Numbered from the stretch's first letter, positions 36,623 to 49,674 are shown. The stretch: DNA of 64,000 nt from Embiotoca jacksoni (GCA_022577435.1 JAKOON010000009.1:4799754-4863753), one strand, 5' to 3'. The notes: generated from the letters alone by a model not told the origin. Program-made: numbers and translations.

Positions 36623-39600
36623 GGTGGGCACACGTGAGTGTCCAAGTGTCGTCTACATTTCTACAAAGAGCGCGCTTTGAACAGAGGAGTAAAATGCACC
36701 GATGAGAGATGAATAGCTCTGCTAAGAGGCTGCGTCTTGATACGTGTCTACATGATACACATTTGACATGCTTGATCAGCCGTTCCACTTTTGCATGACA
36801 GATTAAAAGAGGCAATGGACTAAAATAGGAAGCAGGAACACAAACAAAAGACTCTACAAATAGCCAGTCATAAAACGCATTTTAACAGCATAGCAGTCAC
36901 ACTGATTAGCATTTCCTATTGTCTCCAGTGTAGTTTTAGGGTTACCAAAGAATCCTGTTCCATTTCTGAGCTACCTAAACAAATGTGTCGCTATTATTGC
37001 ATTATCTGGTTTGAAAATGTACATCGCAATGTCTTCTGATCCATATATCCCTGGTCAACTAAAGATTGCAGTGAGCGCAGTGAACACAAATAGAGCAAAG
37101 GATTCAAAAATCAATAGATAATGCTCTTACACCTCCTCACTAATGATCATCCGTCCCTAATACATGAGATCACAGACGAAGGCTCGACCTTGGTCACCAA
37201 AACAGGAGCTAACCCAATTACCTCACCCTGTGGACCCTCCAGACGCGATATATTTACTTTAACTCACCTAAGAGGAATACAGAGCGTGCTCTTCAGAGTG
37301 AGGGGAACGAGTTATGATGGAAAGAAGTGTGTCGATCAAACAACATGACAGAACGTGTTTTTAAATTCATGTCTCTAAAGTTCCTCTTGCATGTGCTACG
37401 GTGAGCAACTTTCTGAGCTCAGTCCTTGCTGGCCAGCGACACCTTTGCCACACTGGGCACCGATGTAAATGCTGAATCATCTAAAACTATGGCTGGATAT
37501 TAAAGTAGTGTTATCGCAGTACTTCATTAGAGATTTGCAAAATCAGCATACCGCAGAGGTTTATTTTCAGAGGAGCTTTGGAAATATCTTGGTTGCGGAT
37601 GTTTTGTCTGTCCGTTTATGATGTGCCGCATCAGTATGCTTCTGATTCTGGTGGAATAGTTGAGACCCAGCGGCACAGTCGGGCTGCAGTTGACAATTTA
37701 CATTCGACGATAAAATATAGGCCTTTTTTCACAGCAGACATGTTGACCTGTGACGGAGGTTAAAACCACGGGTGTCACTAATAGCATTAAAGATAGCAAC
37801 CTTTTATTCAAGTGTCTCGGTAAGCCAAGACAGCGTGACAGCGCATCAACCTGTACAATGACCCTGAAACTAAAGTAGATCAATGGATTTCAGCCATCAT
37901 TAATCTAATTATTTACACCTGTCTGTTTCCCGCTGTGAGGTTTCAAAACGTCGTCCGTCAGAAACCGCTAAAAACGTTACGGCTTGTTTCCAACAGCTTT
38001 CCTCAAAGGAAACCGGTCTCGTCGTCTCTTTCAGCAAATCCATAGAGTTGAATTGGAATCTGCGTAATTCGTATTTGACACAACGATGCAACAACGATAC
38101 TTTTCTCACAACATTTGCCGCTGAAGGAAAAGCAGAGGCGTAACCAGGCACGTTAATGAAATCATTTACTTAAGCCAATGTGATAGTAAGTGAGCAGGCT
38201 TGATACCAAAGCCCTGGGACTAAACCTGAGTGAAACGCAGCAATTACTAATGTCATTAGTTACACCAGTGTTTGGCAGGTAAACTCGTCCGCCCCGATAC
38301 AGATGTGCTTCTTGAAAACTCCACTCCTTGTTTCGTTTTTTTTTTTTTTTTTTTTTTTTTAAGATCCCAAAACACTTCATCCGGACCTCCAGTTTCACAG
38401 TTCTAGAGCAACAATCATTTCTCCAGATTGTCACCTAAACACTGCACTCCTAAAAAAATATTTTGAAAACCATTACTTACTAGAATGAATTCAAAGTACA
38501 TAAAAAAAAAAAAAAAACGATTGTTATCTTATTCAAGTCTATTCAATTAATCAATCTGGACATCGTTTGAGCGTTTTATTACCCAAAAGTAAAAAAGATC
38601 AAACTTTTCCAAAATGTATTTATATTACAGTGGCTTAAAAAAAAAAAAGAATTGCTCCCACTAATGCTCGGGACAACATTACAGTAATGTGGTTATCACA
38701 TCCACATGTAGTTGTACTGTTTCTGCCAGAGATTCTCTGCCATCACACTCAAGTCACATCTCACCTCACTGCGAAGCAACCATCTCTAAAGACATTTCCC
38801 TTGAAATAGTCTGGTGCACGCCAGTGAATATTTGTGCTGTCAAAGGATTAAAACATCACACCATATCTAAAACTATTACTCCGACAATTGTCCCAATTTA
38901 TTTTACCTTCCTGACACAGCTGAGCAGAGAAGCCATTAATTTTTATTTTTTTTTCAACAAAACCGAGGAGTAAGGCCTTTTTAAAAGGTCCCTGCCATCG
39001 TGGAGGCTTTGAACTGCCATGCCGGACTCTCCACACACACACAGAGGAAATGATTTGGTTATAGCAGGTTCAATTTGTTGCAGCAAAAAAAAAAACAAAA
39101 AAAAAAAAACGCCATCCATTTATATGTGTAAATGTGCAGCATTTGACTAAGTGCCAGTTCTCAATTTAGCCACTTGCAAAGAGCATATTGTAATGTGCGG
39201 TTTAATGTGCGCGTTACAGCCACATTGTGCTTTTTCCATGATCAGGCATACTGGCACATTGATTAACCTGTTCTTTACAAAAACCCGCAAGAGGCTCGGG
39301 GCAGAACTCCTGGGCTGCTCCCTCCGCAACCCTCGGCCCACCTCCGCTACCCGTTCATATCCGGAGGAGGGGTGTGGGATCGATGGCATGCCGGGATGCT
39401 ATTAGAGCTGAGGCAGCTCGGCGGCCAGGCAGCCACAACTTCAAAAGCAAAGTGTGGGAGGAGAAATAACACAAGGTAATTATCCGAGCCCCGCTAGCTA
39501 CCGCCGAGGTAATCTGTAGAGTGGAGGACGGAGGGGGCTGTGGAAGTGGTGTTCAGGATGTCTGTCCATATTTGCCTCAACTCACTGCACTCTGTTCAAT

Positions 39601-40059
39601 CCAGCAAAATGCTGATGGAGAAGAGTCAAACTTTTCCTTCCCTTTTCCCCACATTTGGGTGCATTTTATCACATTACCAACCATTTTCACCTGACATCTT
39701 TATTCTGCTTATGATTAATCTACATAATATTTTAAAAAAAAAAAGAAGTTACGTAAAGTCGGGTAAAAAAAAAAACTTCTTCAGTTGTGAAACTGCTGAC
39801 CAGTTTCGGAGTTTACAGCCAACATGGAGCTTAAAAGACCAAAAAAGTGGTAATTATAGTGAATCACATCCCAACCTGTCACACTGCAGCTCAAGCCAAA
39901 TTGCTAAGCAAGGTGAGAAGCCATCTGCTTTTCCAGGTATCTTAAAAATCATTATGAGCAAAAAAAAAAAAAAAGCTATTAGGCAAACGCTCCAAGAGCA
40001 TCTGGACAACAAGTCATCACAAAGTCAAAAAAGTTCCACTCATCAGACTTGAGCTCACG

Positions 40060-40700
40060 CGAGTTGATTTATTGCTTAACAAACACGAAATTCACTCAAA
40101 TCCTGACCAAATACCGTCTGCGCAGATTTTAATTTTCTCATCGCTCATTTGAAAGTGCACACTGATTCAGCCGGAGCAATTTAATATAATTTGCTTTCTC
40201 TGTTCCTGAATGTTTCTCATTTGTGTAATCAAATATAACAGCAATAATCACTGGTACGAGTCTTCCACTCCCCGCCTAAAAGCTCAATCCCCAATGACTC
40301 ATTTCTAATGGAAAGAAAACACAAATTACCGCGGCGAGGGAAAGATCAGTCTGTTTTACACGCACGCAAGAGATAAAATAAACTCCGTCGAAATATAGTG
40401 CACACAAGCGCAGGCATTAACGCACTCACAAAGACACCCTCTTTAGAGGACAATTATAAAAACTGTAGGATCAGCAGACTAACTCCTACATGCGGCCATA
40501 GCCTTCGCGCTTGCTGACTTGTTTCTGCTTCCAGTGCAGTTAATGAGTTAAAAGGTCAGTAGGCTGTGATGACACCAATTAGTGCAATATTTCAAATCAG
40601 CAGTGTAGCTCATCAGCAGCCGTGGTGGGCTAATGCTTTGAGATTTCAACAAAGCTAATTGCAGAATAATAAGCGCAAACCGACGGCGTTGCGGGGGGAG
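40060..40700. promoter_or_regulatory. Enhancer-like block (candidate conserved non-coding element)
   Basis: Complex unique sequence with GTTGATTTATTGC near 40,065, AGCAATTTAATATAATTTGC near 40,175 and AAAGCTAATTGCAG near 40,651. Called on motif density only. Confidence 0.25.
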
Positions 40701-40954
40701 TGATGCACCTAAAGTGATCCCTCCGGGCGGTTTAGAGGTCATCTACTGCTCTTCAGTTGGTGTCACGGGTCAACGTGGAGGGGAGGGGGGGGGGGGGTGT
40801 CAGAGTGCAGCAAAAGTGTCAGGGGTCACGTTAAGAGTTAAGCGCAGGTTCGGCCTGAACACATCCTCTTAACCCTTTGGAGGAAAACTTTGCCTGATCC
40901 TTCTTGAGGATTCTTCTACAAAACACAAAGCTGCTAAATTGAGTGGAAACAAAC

Positions 40955-40980
40955 TGAGATTTTTTTTTTTTTTTTTTTTT
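40955..40980. repeat. Poly(T) tract
   Basis: About 22 T ending in CCC; one of at least ten similar A/T homopolymers in the window. Confidence 0.95.
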
Positions 40981-41089
40981 CCCAAATGACCAATCGGAAG
41001 AATTAAGTTTCATCTTTTTATTTTTTTAGTTGTGATTGCAACCCCGTGTTTGGGGTCCATCAAGGGGCATGCATCTGTGGTTCCTTCTG

Positions 41090-41470
41090 ATAACGTCCAT
41101 CCAGGCTTCTGCGATCTGTACCCGCTTTATCCAATGACCTGCTGACTCCGCACAGTAGGGTCCCCAAGCCAACCGACGCGTTCAAACCCAAACCGAGTTG
41201 TGAGGCGACCGTGCCGAACACCGCACCGCTCGGCGATCCGAGCACCCCCTGCGTTACTCAAGTTACTGCGCGTAGGTCTTGATCTGAAACACGGGGTAAC
41301 ACGGCATATGGCGTGTCGATGGTGTCCTGGTGGCTACACGTTTTGTCATTTAGACCCACGGAAGAGAGACGGCCAAAAATCGCCAAACTCGACTTTGTAA
41401 AACCGAGTGCCGACCAAAGCGCTAAACAGTAGCGAGGCTAGGCGAGCTAACGTCCAATCAGAAATGTTCG
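41090..41470. promoter_or_regulatory. CpG-rich segment with a fragment of a dispersed repeat
   Basis: CpG is frequent from 41,115 to 41,450. The minus-strand phrase TTGGATAAAGCGGGTACAGA near 41,118-41,137 belongs to a motif that recurs widely in fish genomes. Frames on both strands lack recognisable domains. Confidence 0.3.
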
Positions 41471-42837
41471 CTGGTGTTCGGGCATCTTAAATCCTGAATG
41501 GAACACAACTAATGCTAAAAGCTGAAAATTGGCGACACTGTATACATTTTATATTTGTCCGATCCACAGATACTAATTACAGATGCCGAGTCCTGTTGTG
41601 TCGAATATTAAACCCAGGATGCTCAGCTGTAACTAATTAGGCTTTCTTCAGCCTCAAAAACTCTGTTTCTGATTGGTCAACTGACACCAAGCTCCACGTG
41701 ATGAGTCTGCACTGCTGATGACACTGAGAATCGGACAAAAATACCCCACTAACAATTCAGTGACCGGTTTTACGCTCTCCATTTCACAGCCACGTTGCTC
41801 GACAGTTAGCAGATAACATCGCAACCAGGAGCATCTGGGGATTAACTGCTCACTGAAGGGTACTTCACTTCATTTCTGGGAGCAAAATGAATTCTAAGCC
41901 TGGGCTTTTCTGCCCCTGGGTGTACAGATTCTGGAGACAGGCTGGGGATTCAAATTTACTTTAAGCAGCTGACTTCCTTCACCTTCACGCAGCAGCTGAC
42001 CGAACCAGTGATCACCTCGTATGCCACCGCAAGCTCAGCGCCCGAGCCCGCGGGTCAATCTGCGTCACCTCATTTTCTGTGATGTATCACTATTAAACAA
42101 CAGAGCGGGCAAGAAGCAAGCACCCTTTAACACGGACAAGAGCAGTGTTCTACTTCCACTGATGACACCTTGATGAATTAACACTCCCCACAGGAATCGA
42201 TGGACCCGCGGCAGCGGTTGGCCAGCTTGCCAACCAGTCGGCCGTTCGGTGTCAGTAGGAGCCACGATCCCGGGGCGACCTTTAGTGAAAATGCACCACA
42301 TGTTATGTTGACTTCTCTGCTAATTAACAGCAGAGAACAAAAAAGAACAAAGAGGTATAAAAAAATAAATAAATAAAAAAAAAAAGAAATTCCCCTTCTG
42401 TCCACACACTTAGACAGACACCAGTGTAATAACAGGGGCAGCGGCCTCGTTGCCCTTCGCGGGGCGGCGTCTGCCACTTGGGGACACCCACATTCTAAAC
42501 AAATGTTTGATGTTGGCACTGCCAGCTAGTTAGAAACCCTCTGCTCTTTCAATTCTTCAAGCTAACGCCTTCATGCCTCATTGCTTCGCAATGCACCACC
42601 AACAACAGCCGGAGACAGACAAATGCCTGCGTTCCAACATAAACATGGTGTGCTCAAGCTCCTTCGGTGGCAACAAGCGTCATTGCAACTTGAAGTAGAA
42701 GTCACTTACTCAAAGGTTTTGATGCATCAGTGGGCAAGAAAGCCAGACATCTATGAGTCAACGTGGGCATTAAAAGGGGGGTTAACGTGGGGTCTGGAAG
42801 CCAAATATTGTAACCAATTGCATGAGGGCAACTAGGA

Positions 42838-42839
<2 letters not shown>

Positions 42840-42890
<51 letters not shown>

Positions 42891-42934
42891 TGGGTGTGTG
42901 TGTGTGTGTGTGTGTGTGGGTGTGTGTGGGGGGG
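42840..42934. repeat. Long (TG)n microsatellite with GGG interruptions
   Basis: About 95 bp of TG with several TGGG interruptions towards the right end. Long false frames of Cys/Val and His/Thr cross it. Confidence 0.98.
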
Positions 42935-44433
42935 AAAGTTCTGCTGGTCTCATTGAGCCAATTACCTCCAAGAGAGGAGGCGATCTTTTGTCCAGCCTTG
43001 TGGAGAGTGTGTATTGAATTTCCCTACAAAATGTCTGCAATAAGGGATTCCTATGAGATGTCTGAAGCAGATTCAAGACAGGAAAAAAAAACAACCCTAA
43101 TCATTATTTTTAGTTTGCATGGTTTTAGAGACTGTTACCTCAAAATACTATTGCACTATTACAAGAATTTGTCAGACGGACCGCGGTAGTAGAAAAAAAT
43201 TAAGTATTTGCATGGGCAATTGATCATTTTTACAACTCCATAATTACACAAGCGGCACCCTGTATTGAATGTACAAGTGAAATTACTACTACAGTGAAAT
43301 TACTAATATTATAATGAAGGGGAGTCTTATATTTTATCATTACTACACAGGAATTCTGTGTTTTACACATTTTTGTTCACACTTTTGACCAAAAAAAAAA
43401 AAACCTTAATATCAAATTACAAAGACATGTTTTGCAGTGGGACGCTCTCGGATATATTTCATACCTTGAAATGCTGCTTAAAATTGAGTCACAAATTGTA
43501 TTAAAACGACATAAAGAATAGTTACCAGATCCCCCTACCAAGACAAGCTGACACACGCCTAAAATAATCACATTATTTAATAATTACAGTCGTTTCTGAT
43601 GTTAGCTAAATGCCTCGAAAGCTCCTTCACCTCCCCAACACGAAGGGTAATGTCGATTACTCTTCACACAAAATCTGCTCAAAAGGACTCAAAATTGATA
43701 CGGCAAGCCATGACAAGCATCCCATTCAGAGCTGCCAGTAGCAGTCAGTCCAGTCATCTAGTGAATGTTTTCGTATATCTGTTGTGTTTATTCCGCCTCT
43801 ATCTCTTCTCTGCTCCGAGGCCTGCGGAGCCTCTCGGCCTGATTGACGGAAAGAGGTTCTGGCTGCTGCCAGAGAAGCATGATTGACGTCCTTGAGATGG
43901 AGCACAGCCAGTGAGGGTTTTACTGTCACTCTTGGACGTGCAGAGGGCTCCAAGATGGCAAAGGGTTGATATGTTTGAGAGTGAGCACTCGCATGTGGAG
44001 ACTAATAATACTCCGATCTTAAATGTGCACGCCACGGCTGTGGTTTGCAGCTGTGGTTTGTAGCTCGCGCCGATTGGTTCTCGTGGCAACATAACAACAC
44101 ATTACCTACTTCCTTTGAAAGCGGTGAGACATAAGGCTGAACGGTTTCACTTTTTCTTGTAACAGTGCGCAAACAGGTCCCTTCCAGCACAGGGTAACCC
44201 ATATGGCTCTGCAATTACCAGAGCTCTTGAATTGTATGAGAAAAATGCTTGACATCACTTAACACCACAAAACACGTCTGCGTTGCAACTCGGCTTTCCG
44301 ACACTGCACGGCGATAACACGGTGAGTCAGTCGCTCTGTGCGAAAGTACACGACATATCACCCAGAATAGCTCAACAGACAGGCTGGATCTCATCATTCA
44401 TCATGCTCATGTACAGACACACCCAGACACCCA

Positions 44434-44481
<48 letters not shown>
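44434..44481. repeat. (AC)n microsatellite in the putative intron next to the start-codon exon
   Basis: About 48 bp of AC beginning 54 bp downstream (minus-strand sense) of the exon's splice donor. Read in that sense it is a TG array close to a 5' splice site. Confidence 0.97.
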
Positions 44482-44482
<1 letters not shown>

Positions 44483-44534
44483 CGCAGCACAGCACCTGCA
44501 GATGTGCAGCATGCAGTGAGAGTCTGCAACTTAC

Positions 44535-44723
44535 CTTTTTGTCATCTTTCGGGGTTGCTGGCTGTGCATCTCCACTGAGGTTGTCAGGGGAATTCTTGCT
44601 GCTGGCATCCGTCTGTCTGTCGTCCACTTCATTCTGCTGATCGGCCCCTGACCGAGGAGAGCCCAGGGGGCAGGGCTCCGGCTGCTGAACACCACTTTGG
44701 ACCTCCATCTTCCTCTGCGGTGC
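44535..44723 (-). CDS. Start-codon exon of an unidentified protein-coding gene
   Basis: On the minus strand a pyrimidine-rich stretch (TTTCCTGCTTTACTTTCTGC, then TTCGACC) ends at TTTTTTCAAG, an acceptor at 44,724; a second possible AG lies at 44,715. The exon continues GCACCGCAGAGGAAG and then ATGG, with A at -3 and G at +4 (ATG at 44708-44706). Fifty-eight codons follow, starting MEVQSGVQQPEPCPLG and ending ATPKDDKK. The exon then stops exactly in phase 0 at a consensus donor AAG|GTAAGT (44,535/44,534). The peptide is rich in Ser, Asp, Gln and Pro, has no cysteine-histidine motif or membrane segment, and looks disordered, as is common at the N-termini of nuclear regulators. I do not recognise the protein. 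The next exon is not visible, so the following intron may span much or all of the left part of the window. The CpG-rich region at 46.2-47.3 kb is the likely promoter. Confidence 0.75.
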
Positions 44724-46289
44724 CTTGAAAAAAGGTCGAAGGCAGAAAGTAAAGCAGGAAAAAAAACAACAACTGTGAATTAGACAGGTGGACAGGGTTT
44801 ATGTATATCTTCTAACAACATCTCTTTAAAGAAAAAAAAAAAAAGATCTGTGTGTACCACGTACAGCTGGATTTCTTCTGCCATGCAGATGAATGCAGGA
44901 GAAGACAATAATAGGAAAATGTTTGCTGAACTTTGACTAGATAATAAAAAGAAGCAGCGACAGTTTTGATATGACTCTTCATCAAAAACTTCAAGGGAAA
45001 TGTAAATACAACTGACGGTTACATTACGCATTTGTGTACAAACCAGCAAATTGTCTTATATCAAATCCTACCATTGCCCTCTTTTTGTCGGTAGTAAAAT
45101 ATTTATATAGATGTGAAAATAAAGACTTGTATATAGTTTGCAAATTTGCTCTGGTTTGTTTTTAATATTTTTTGCTTGCAGCTCCCTATAACTTTTCAGC
45201 AAAGTTACATTTTTATATGGTACACTCGAGCACTTCTTGCATCTATGTGTGAGCCTAATAAAGAAATACTTGTCAGTCCACCATCACTATGATCAAATTT
45301 AAATCTTTATAATTAAATTACGAAGACAGATAAAGACAACCTTTTAGTTGTTCAAGGATTCCTTCATCGTGAGTTACACCATTGGTACAAGGATCTGTTT
45401 TCTTGTCTTGATGTAGGAAAATATTGACGCCAGTACAGGTTATTTTACTGTATACAATTTGGATGTGTCAAATTAAGAAAAGCACACTAACATTAAGTAA
45501 CATTAATTCTGGCTGTATTCTGTTTAGATGAGCCAGTTCCAAGGTCAACCCCTACCAAAAATCCCTATCCTCTCTCATCTATAGAAGAAACCTCCCCGAC
45601 CAAACAAAGAACTATTTGATTGCACAAAATGAATTACTACCAGCTCCAGGGTGTTGCACTGCAGCTGATCCTGACTTCTGACCTCATATCTGCAGACAGT
45701 GAAACTTGACTTTATTCTTATTTCACTGGCTGTAAGATAAGGACGTTAAAGAAACTCTATATATATATATATAATATGTTTGGGCTCCTAGGGGGCTGGT
45801 TGCAATAAATCCATAAAAGTTTGAACATGTAACCTCATAAAACTACAGAAAAGAAACAAGGAACATGGATCATAGCTGCGGATGAAAATTATGAGTTGTG
45901 ATTTGTGACTAGAATGCTGTAAATATCTACCAATTAACAGGGCGGTGGATGCAAGCCAGAAAGTTTCATTGCATTAAAACAGTAGCAAGTCCACTGTGCT
46001 TTCAAGTCCCCCCAAACAATAAAGCAGAGACAAACAAAGAGACGAGACCTGACCTCGTTTGAAGGGCGGAACAAAACCTATCCATCTGAAATCAGCATCA
46101 AGGTGATGCTCAGTGGCTTCATCCTGTATTCTGGGTCCATTAATAAATTATGAGGTCACTTGGTGGTCCTCTCAGCCGAGATGAGCTGCCTCATAAATAC
46201 ATGTCCCGAAGGCCCCCTCTTTATTTTTGATTTTATTACTGAGCATTTTGACACTGCATCACCATAAGAGCTGGCGGCACCGTGACATC

Positions 46290-46309
46290 ACAGGTGAGCG
46301 CACACCTGT
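46290..46309. promoter_or_regulatory. Inverted E-box pair
   Basis: ACAGGTG and CACCTGT are perfect 7-bp inverted arms around AGCGCA. CAGGTG/CACCTG pairs are the bipartite type bound by ZEB/Snail-class factors; function here is inferred only. Confidence 0.4.
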
Positions 46310-47045
46310 TTGGGCCAAGTACGCGTGTGACGTAAGGTGTGACGTGTCAGCGGGTTCGTCTAATGGAAAAAAAAAAAAAAAAAAAACGATGGTGACAAAC
46401 GCCACGAATAACCGACTCCTGAGCAAAAACGGCATCACATTACGCCGTGTTAAAACATAAACCTCTTGCCCGTCTCTTCAGCGGTTAACCTCGCAGGTGA
46501 GGCCCCCGGGGGGGGGGCGGGGGGGGGGTCAGCGTGCAATTTCAGGGCGAGTGTTCAAAGTTGACTACTTCTGCTGTTAACACGCCTGCTGAGCCTTCAG
46601 TTCACGCTCGAAGGGAAATGGAGCTGCAGTTAACAAATGGGTATTTTACTGAACGCACCACTCAAACGACACGGACACAAACGCTATATTCCGACTTTGA
46701 GCGACTTTGTGCACATCCCGACGAGGGGTTGTCGCCGCTGGCAAGAGGGGAGGGGGGGGGGGGGCTCCTACCGCTGTTTCTGTGTCATTGCAATAGCTTC
46801 AACTAGCTCCCAAGCAGCTGCACACCAACACACTCGTCGCGAAAACAATGCCGAATTTACCTCTCGTCACTTCTTTGGCTCCTCGTTATGTCTCAAGCAT
46901 TACCGAGAGGGAGATGCGGTAGTGCAACTCGCTTTACATCTCTGTTGTTGCTCTGACGCGGAAAGCCGCGGCAGTCCGAGGCAGAACAACAGGCAACCGG
47001 TTCATTTAGTTGTACGAGAAGTTGTTCCGTCAAAGAAAAGAAAAG

Positions 47046-47062
47046 AAAAAAAAAAAAAAAAA

Positions 47063-47106
<44 letters not shown>

Positions 47107-47209
47107 GCCGGGACGCAGTGAGACACTCCGGTCACCGCTGAGGAGGCAGTGCACGGTGTCAAAGCCGCACAAGGCGTCGCCGCCGCCGCCGCCGCCGCTG
47201 CTGCTGCTG
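47046..47209. repeat. Poly(A), (AG)n and (GCC)n(GCT)n cluster
   Basis: A run of 26 A (47,046-47,071) joins an AG run to 47,102. About 75 bp later come six GCC and four GCT triplets (47,178-47,209). In the minus-strand sense of the neighbouring gene this reads CAG/CGG triplets, then a CT tract and a long T tract, probably in a 5' untranslated exon. Confidence 0.92.
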
Positions 47210-47292
47210 TCACGGTGGGCGTATCCCCGCGAGCTGTCACCAAACAAACCCTCCTTTCCCCCCCCCCACCCGGTTAAAACCAGCCCGTGTCA

Positions 47293-47317
47293 AAAAAAAA
47301 AAAAAAAAAAAAAAAAT
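47293..47317. repeat. Poly(A) tract
   Basis: About 25 A at the edge of the CpG-rich region. Confidence 0.95.
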
Positions 47318-48241
47318 GGTGCCTTTAAGTGCTCGTTGAAATATCTGAGACACCAGAATTATTTTTTTTTGAAGTGTATGCTGCAGAAGAATGTCTCAGC
47401 AGGTGGCGTTAAGCAGCTTTTTAGTGCAGGCTGAGAGGCAGTAAATATGAACAAGGGGTGCGTTTTATTGAATGTGTTTATCTCACGTATATTTATTTAA
47501 AATATGAATATGTTCCTGTGGATTCTAGTACAAAATTATATATATATATATATATATATCTGCTAAATAATGCCAAACAGGTCCTTTCATTGAATATGTC
47601 CCACAGTATATAAGACCCTTCAACACTCTTGTGCAGGAGGAGGGGCCGACCTACCCGGTTGGAGGTGAAGTGCAGCCAGGCCAGCAACAGCTAAACGGGG
47701 GAGTGCAAGTGGAAATATATTTATTGTATAACGCGCAAAGTGTAAATCGATGATATTTTAAAATAGTAATATTATTAATGGTGAAAGCAGCATAATCCTG
47801 TCTTTCAGATGAATATTTTATTTTATGCTAATAAGAATATATGCAACTTATTAGTATATTGTTTTATGAGTGCTCCAGAACCAAACTTAAACATTATTCT
47901 AACATCTAAAACTTTCAATAAACCTGCTTGCCTTAATTTATCTATTTTCCTACTTTGATCCTTTGTAACCTTGCTGTCTTGTTATGGATATAAATTGTTA
48001 GTATTCAATCAAAAGTGGATTGTTTCATTTCAAGAATAAAACAAAAAATACTCAAGGTACAAATTTGAGGAAAAATCGGACAAAATTAAACATGTTATGA
48101 AAAAGATTTTTTTTTTCTTTCTTTTATTCATATATCGCTTTAAATTTATCTTGAGACACCGTTGAATATGTTAATCACCAAATTCGGCATCAATTTCCTG
48201 AGAAGTGCTGTAGGGAAATAATTAGTAAGGCTCACTGACGG

Positions 48242-48254
48242 CCACAAGGTGGCG
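48242..48254 (+). promoter_or_regulatory. CTCF-like core motif
   Basis: CCACAAGGTGGCG matches CCASYAGRKGGCR at all positions but one. Confidence 0.35.
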
Positions 48255-49674
48255 ATATAAACTAAAGAAAACACCGGGTAGAGCACGAGGGAGAGACGGC
48301 ATGGTTGAAGTATCTCTGGATTTTTAAAAAAAAATGTGAAACTAAACAACGCCACACTTTTTCAAGCAATGGAAAGCAAAAAGTGACACTTTGGTCACAT
48401 ATTTTCCATGTTGTCCTCCCTATGCCAGTGTGACTTGAGTATCGCTTGTATGTAAAGGATGACGGGAACCTCGAGTCTCCAGTAGGTGCCATTATGTGCA
48501 TGATTTATTCTACAATGTGCAGTGTTTCAGAGTATTTCTTTGTTCTTTGTTTACCCTAAAGATGGGGCCTTCCCATCTGCTGAGCTGAGCTATAACATGA
48601 GGGGGCCATCATATGGGTGTTGGCCCATTGTGCCATCTTCATTGCCTTCCTGTCTGCTTCAGCTTAGGAGCCACACTGTTGCACCGTCTCATCCAAGCAG
48701 AAGGGATTTTACCCAAACGAACAACTGCTCTGACAGGCGGCCTCTCGTCTGTTTTGACAGAGCTGCCACTGCCAGAGAAGGCAGACAGGCAGTCTGAGAG
48801 GCAGGTGGATCGGCAGGCGGAGGGCAAGGCGCCGCGAAGGAGCATTGGGCCCTGTACACTCGGGCCCCTCAGCCATATCCAGGCAGGCATGTGTCCTCTA
48901 CGTAAGCCAGCAGGGACACACAGTCAGGCATGTCGATGGCCCCAGCCGGCACAAGCAGATGTTTTCTGGGTATTGTTGTTCCGCCTCTCTGGTAATTGTT
49001 TTCCTTGAGGGCCAGCCAGTGGGACAAGGTGCCAGGTTGTGTTGTGGGAAGGAGTTATGGAGAGATGGAGAGACAGAGTGTATTCTCAATCAGCAATGCT
49101 TTGGAGGCTGCTGTACACAGGCTGTCCAGTTCCTTCTTTGTGCTCCATGTGTCTTGAATTACAGCACTACAAATCAAAAAAGATAAAGCGTTCAGTAGCG
49201 GCGCTTTTCATCTGGTATTTCAAAGCTGTAAAGGTAGTCGGTGCCCGGGTGTGACTGAGAAAAATTGAACTGGATTTAAACTCATAGATCATCATTCGTT
49301 TAAATGTCTTTGAGAGATTAATCACAAGGATTTACCTATTGAAATACTAAAATATGATGTGTTTGCTGTAGATAATTTTCACCTTATTGTGAGTCTAAAT
49401 ATGTATTTCAAAGTTGACTATGGTGCAGATGAGGTTAGGATCATTACGATTTTGCAGTATCTTGCTATTGTGAAGTCAGTTCTCTCTCACAAGACACTTA
49501 GCAATTTGTTATGGTACAGAGAACAGCTAATGCACTCAAGCTGTGTTAGACACTGAGTGTTATCCTGTGATCCCATGTTGAAATTGCCCTCTTAATTAGC
49601 ACAGTGAACTACCGAGACCTTATTATAGGGTCAGATGTTCTCCAAACCTCAGTGAGCGCAGGCACGGAAAAGGC

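Larger units (their letters stand above)
28101..44530. other. Non-coding DNA (gene desert or large intron), no coding exon seen
   Basis: If the minus-strand exon at 44,535-44,723 is real, its intron starts here and the next exon is not recognisable in the window. The stretch holds an L2-type LINE tail, a two-copy diverged repeat, microsatellites and several enhancer-like blocks. Confidence 0.6.
46240..47270 (-). promoter_or_regulatory. CpG-rich promoter-like region upstream of the start-codon exon
   Basis: The segment is clearly richer in CpG than its flanks and lies 1.5-2.5 kb upstream, in minus-strand sense, of the ATG exon. It holds an E-box dyad at 46,290-46,309, TGACGTAA at 46,328-46,335 and TGACGTGTCA at 46,340-46,349 (CRE-like). 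It also holds G tracts at about 46,507-46,527 and 46,747-46,763, and a triplet/CT/T repeat block at 47,046-47,209. A usable minus-strand donor, GAGAG|GTAAAT, sits at 46,861/46,860, so a non-coding first exon from about 47.2 kb to 46,861 is possible. The 265-codon plus-strand frame crossing the block runs through homopolymers and is probably spurious. Confidence 0.5.

Noticed and set aside
42216..42235. GGTTGGC-CAGCTT-GCCAACC dyad resembling an NFI site
   Set aside because: The half-sites TTGGC and GCCAA are separated by six bases, not the five required for the NFI consensus; kept only as a minor inverted repeat.
46637..47434. 265-codon plus-strand open frame, the longest complete one in the window
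   Set aside because: It runs through poly(G), poly(A), AG and GCC/GCT repeats, so much of the peptide is low-complexity Lys, Arg-Glu and Pro/Leu runs; there is no domain and it lies in a CpG-rich promoter-like region.
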